Below, piece after piece: positions 60,981-64,000 of a stretch of 64,000 nucleotides of DNA. The DNA comes from Entonaema liquescens (taxonomy: Eukaryota > Ascomycota > Sordariomycetes > Xylariales > Xylariaceae). The notes under the pieces were generated by a model. The model had not been told where the DNA came from, searched no databases, and saw nothing but the letters and a program-made list of their open reading frames with translations. Position 1 is the first letter of the stretch; each line of letters opens with the position of its first letter. The stretch spans positions 3,472,001-3,536,000 of the forward strand of contig CADCSX010000001.1 of assembly GCA_902805475.1 (NCBI GenBank). The letters are read 5' to 3'. Position numbers and translations under genes: made by a program.

Positions 60981-62126
60981 CTAAATCCCCTTGCGTACAA
61001 CGATGTAGCCTTGGCTGAGCAATCTCGGGTTCCCTCTCTCCTCCTCGAATATCAGGTCCTCAATGGCTTGCCTCTGCCGCGCATCCGTTACAATACTGCT
61101 AATATCTGTGTCCTGGGCTTCCGCAAGTCTTATAAGTTTGATGAGCTCCGTGGCGATCTTCTCTCCGATTAGGTTGTAGCCGGCTTCTGTTAGGTGTATG
61201 CCGTCCATCTGCCAGTACTTGGGTCTATCTGAAGGCTCCATATCGTGGTATGGTATGACGTTGTGTAAGTCAAAATAGAAGCTGTAGAGGGCGCTGTTAA
61301 TATCGTGATATCTTACGTCGATTTGGGAAGTGGGAGCTAGAAAGCTCCCTTTCCTCCATAATAGCAGTGCAGAGAGGTATAGCTTTTCTTATAGCGCAAT
61401 GAACGAGAAATGGACCACTTACAAATTGGGCTTCTTATATTCCTTAATAGCAGTGTTTACCTCATCACGGCGTTCCTTGACATTCTTGTACCGTGCTCTC
61501 GTATCTGGTATCGTTAAGGCGAGCACCTTGCTGCCCTTCGATAATGGTATATCCCAGGTTCGCTTTAAGCCAGCGACAATGTCCTCCACAGAACAACCCC
61601 AACCAAGGTCGCTATACGAGTAAAAGCTAGGGTTAGCCTAGGAATTCCCGGTAGGCACTTGGATAGCTAGGGTGATTTCTCCTTTAGGAGATACAGATAG
61701 GTATGATGCAAATAGAAGGTGAGTGAGAAGGGGATTGCCTACTTTGTACCACCTAGCACAATCGTCCAGTCGTAAAAGTCCGATCTCTTTTTCCCTGATG
61801 GAATAAGTCAGTTCAAGTTACCTATTAGATATATCTATCTTCAAGCATTGAAGAAAAGCAGACTCATGATGAGTAACCCAACCAATAGACAGGATGCTGG
61901 ACCAGGAAGACAACTCACATGAATTTCGCATCCGGTCTATATATGAGTCCCGCGTCACCAAGTCCCCCGGTAGACCTTCGACCTCATACTGAATCTCGCC
62001 GTAACCATGCCCTAGGAGCGCCTCCTCGAGCTTCTCCGCAAGCTTCTCTGCGTATGGCTTGCCCACCGGGAACCCGGACGTCAGCGAGTTGCCGAAGCAG
62101 AGAATGCGCAACGTCTTTCTAGGCAT
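60981..62126 (-). CDS. SGNH/GDSL-type hydrolase, about 249 residues
   Basis: Exons 62126-61919, 61794-61743, 61611-61423 and 61281-60981 join in phase (introns of 124, 131 and 141 bases, all GT-AG). Blocks of the SGNH family are visible: GNSLTSGF (block I with the nucleophile Ser), GGTNDL split over an exon junction (block III, Gly and Asn of the oxyanion hole), and DGIHLTEAGY (block V, catalytic Asp and His). It would cut esters by a Ser-Asp-His triad. There is no signal peptide, so it is probably intracellular, and the substrate is unknown. The last acceptor may instead be at 61294 (AACAG), adding four residues in the same frame. It is convergent with CSN4, with 259 bases between the stop codons. 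Confidence 0.85.
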
Positions 62127-63556
62127 CTTGGCTAGTTGAGATCCTAGGTTATCCCGAGATGGATAACTAGATTCGGGGAAGGACTGCGGCCTTCGAGACG
62201 GATCAGATAGTCGAGGATATAATAGGGCGCAGTGATGATCACGAGGTTAGGTCGGGAGAGCGGATAAGGAGGACCCAGTCTAAACGTCAACACATGCGCA
62301 CATGAGTGTTGTCTCTGTGTATTTCATGTAATGAAGTCCGGATAGAATGAAGACAAGAGCAATCCTCTTTACCTAATCCCAAGTTGACAAGTTTTGAAAA
62401 AGAGAACAACTGTAACCCGTGCGTAGAAAAGCGTGAGCAAGATTAAAGTATTGAAAGAAAAAAAAAAAAAAGCACGTGGGATAAATCCAAAGGGTCGCGT
62501 TTGTTTCAACGTTGGTAATGCGACATGTTGCGTCAGGCAGCTGCCCCCTCCTTAGGTTCGCCGGCAGCTGCGATAAGCTTCGGAGCCATGTGGGGCATAA
62601 GCTGGGGTCATGCTTGTAGAACGTCAGCCCTGCGAAGCTAAGCTCGGAGACCCTCAACAGGTGATTAGACCCTTATTGGATATTCCACACGTGATAGAAG
62701 TATATGCATAGTTGGATATTCTATATGTGGTGTGCGGATATAAATAGTTGTTTGGCTTTATGCTATATTCAAGAGCCAATGATGTGGGGGACCATGAATA
62801 CAGAAGACCTACCCAATACGAAGGTTCCCTATCCACGTTCTGTACCCCGAGTATTCGGCCACTTGTGGTATAAGAAGTACAGTATTTCTTCTTAAACTTC
62901 CATATGGCTACTATAAATTGTTGACATACACCGGCTTCAAGCTTTGTCCCATTTAGAGTTGGTTTAGCGATGGTATAAGAACTAAGAACTGTCTATCTTC
63001 CTTCATGCTCATTAATCAAGGCGCTTAACTTCTAATGGACACTAACTCTAACAACGGAAGACCCGTTTAACTCAAACAATAGGAAAAACGTAAGGCTCTA
63101 ACCAGTCAAGTCAAAGTCCATTCACACAACCAAGGTAACAACTAATTTACTAATAGCGTAGTGTATTACAAAGTATCATTCATATACACTAAAGATAGGT
63201 TGGGTAGGTAGCCATGCTCTGATGATTTCAGCAAGCCATTCCAGGCTAGAGATGCAGTAATCTCTTGCTCTTGGTGATAGAAACAAGAGTTCGAAAGGAC
63301 GGAAAGATTATTTACATAATAACAAATGAACACCGGGGATTATGCTATGCCTCTTTACCGTATGACTCGTCAACCGCCAACCCGACTTAGTAAAAACGAG
63401 GAAAAAAAAAAAAGGAAAATACTGATGAGTACTCGCTTGCGCTTTGAAGAACATCCATTCTCGCAAAATATTTCGACTATAAGGAATCTTCAAGTCAAGG
63501 GAATTAATAAACGCCCAATGCTTTCTGGTGTGTGTTAATATTCTATGATGCGAAGG
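62127..63556. other. Intergenic; no gene seen
   Basis: Promoter of the hydrolase gene and 3' flank of the right-edge gene. It contains a poly-A run (62457-62471) and a paired motif TTGGATATTC at about 62674 and 62713. Open frames here are short and unsupported. Confidence 0.4.
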
Positions 63557-64000
63557 TCAAAATGCGTGTCCCTGGTAGGGGTAATTTTGTCCTCGCCCGC
63601 CGGGAGGTGGGCTCTGTGCTGAGAACTGGCCATGTGGTTGCATGCCCTGCTGGTGTACGCGAGGATCGAAGTTACCGGGCGGTGGAGATCTGAACCCTGG
63701 CCCAGGCGATGACCAGCCGCCTTCCTGCTCATATGATATCGGGCTAGGGCCTCCATAGCTACCGTAGCTAGGAGTGTGGGGTATATTGCCGCGGTTCATG
63801 TTAGAGTACATTCCAGATGGCGGCGGCAAGTTAGGCGATGGTGCGGGTTGTTGATACTGTTGAAAAGCCTGCTGTTGTTGGCGCTGGTTGATTGCATACT
63901 GTGCAGCCTGGCTACTCCAACCTTGTTTCATTTGTTGTTTTTCTCGCTCTCTTGCTTCAATCGCACCTACTAGGCCTCCACTGGGTGGCGGTGCATTCTT
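63557..64000 (-). CDS. C-terminus of a Gln/Pro/Gly-rich protein, cut by window edge
   Basis: The frame is open from the window edge (64000) to TGA 63557, about 147 residues. It reads SGGLVGAIEAREREKQQMKQGWSS..., a short basic and acidic helix, then Gln-rich (AINQRQQQQAFQQYQQP) and Pro/Gly/Ser/Tyr-rich sequence ending QNYPYQGHAF. I recall the GGLVGAI-AREREK pattern from ascomycete proteins of unknown function but cannot name the family. The tail looks disordered. The start lies outside the window, so length and other domains are unknown. Confidence 0.7.
   Translation of the reverse strand, partial: KNAPPPSGGLVGAIEAREREKQQMKQGWSSQAAQYAINQRQQQQAFQQYQQPAPSPNLPPPSGMYSNMNRGNIPHTPSYGSYGGPSPISYEQEGGWSSPGPGFRSPPPGNFDPRVHQQGMQPHGQFSAQSPPPGGRGQNYPYQGHAF

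Overview
This window comes from a filamentous ascomycete, most likely a Sordariomycete (inference). Genes are split by short introns (about 50-130 bases) with GTAAGT-type donors and CTAAC/CTGAC branch sites. A roughly 9.7 kb block is mutated almost entirely to A and T, the signature of repeat-induced point mutation (RIP). A fungal HeLo-NACHT cell-death gene is present as a wreck. I find 19 protein-coding loci, of which 17 are complete in extent, one is a clear pseudogene and one runs off the right edge.

Layout. 0.5-4.8 kb: a membrane RING-CH E3 ligase (+), a frameshifted cupin (+) and a class IV sirtuin (-) that is easy to miss because of three introns and a frameshift. 4.8-10.6 kb: gene-poor DNA with microsatellites. 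10.6-16.6 kb: an HMT1-type vacuolar ABC half-transporter (+) and the co-chaperone Sgt2/SGTA (-), convergent. 17.2-26.9 kb: the AT-rich RIP-degraded element with near-terminal direct repeats, tandem repeats and a striking 20-base palindrome. 27.9-33.4 kb: a 1695-residue HATPase/NO VEIN-type protein in eight exons. 33.9-40.5 kb: a methyltransferase (+) facing a cytochrome P450 (-), then a small secreted protein (-) and a Pro/Gln-rich protein (-). 40.5-44.5 kb: gene-poor. 44.5-49.2 kb: an F-box protein (+) and mitochondrial Jac1/HscB (+). 49.9-58.0 kb: a broken HeLo-NACHT NLR (+), a RelA/SpoT-domain protein (-) and a CorA-like membrane protein (-). 59.4-62.1 kb: COP9 signalosome subunit 4 (+) and an SGNH/GDSL hydrolase (-), convergent. 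63.6 kb to the edge: the C-terminus of a Gln/Pro-rich protein (-).

Conserved housekeeping genes (CSN4, Jac1, SGT, sirtuin, F-box) alternate with accessory material (RIP element, NO VEIN-like ATPase, P450/methyltransferase pair, NLR wreck, RelA/SpoT, CorA-like). The region from the NLR to the CorA-like gene resembles an accessory self/non-self or stress-signalling neighbourhood, but functional linkage there is inference.

A technical theme is that several otherwise conserved genes (sirtuin, ABC tail, CSN4 twice, cupin, perhaps the methyltransferase) carry one- or two-base losses in short homopolymers or a CG run. These look more like uncorrected draft-assembly errors than real decay. The NLR, by contrast, has in-frame nonsense codons as well as frameshifts and is probably truly dead. 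All exon coordinates were worked out by hand from splice signals and reading phase.
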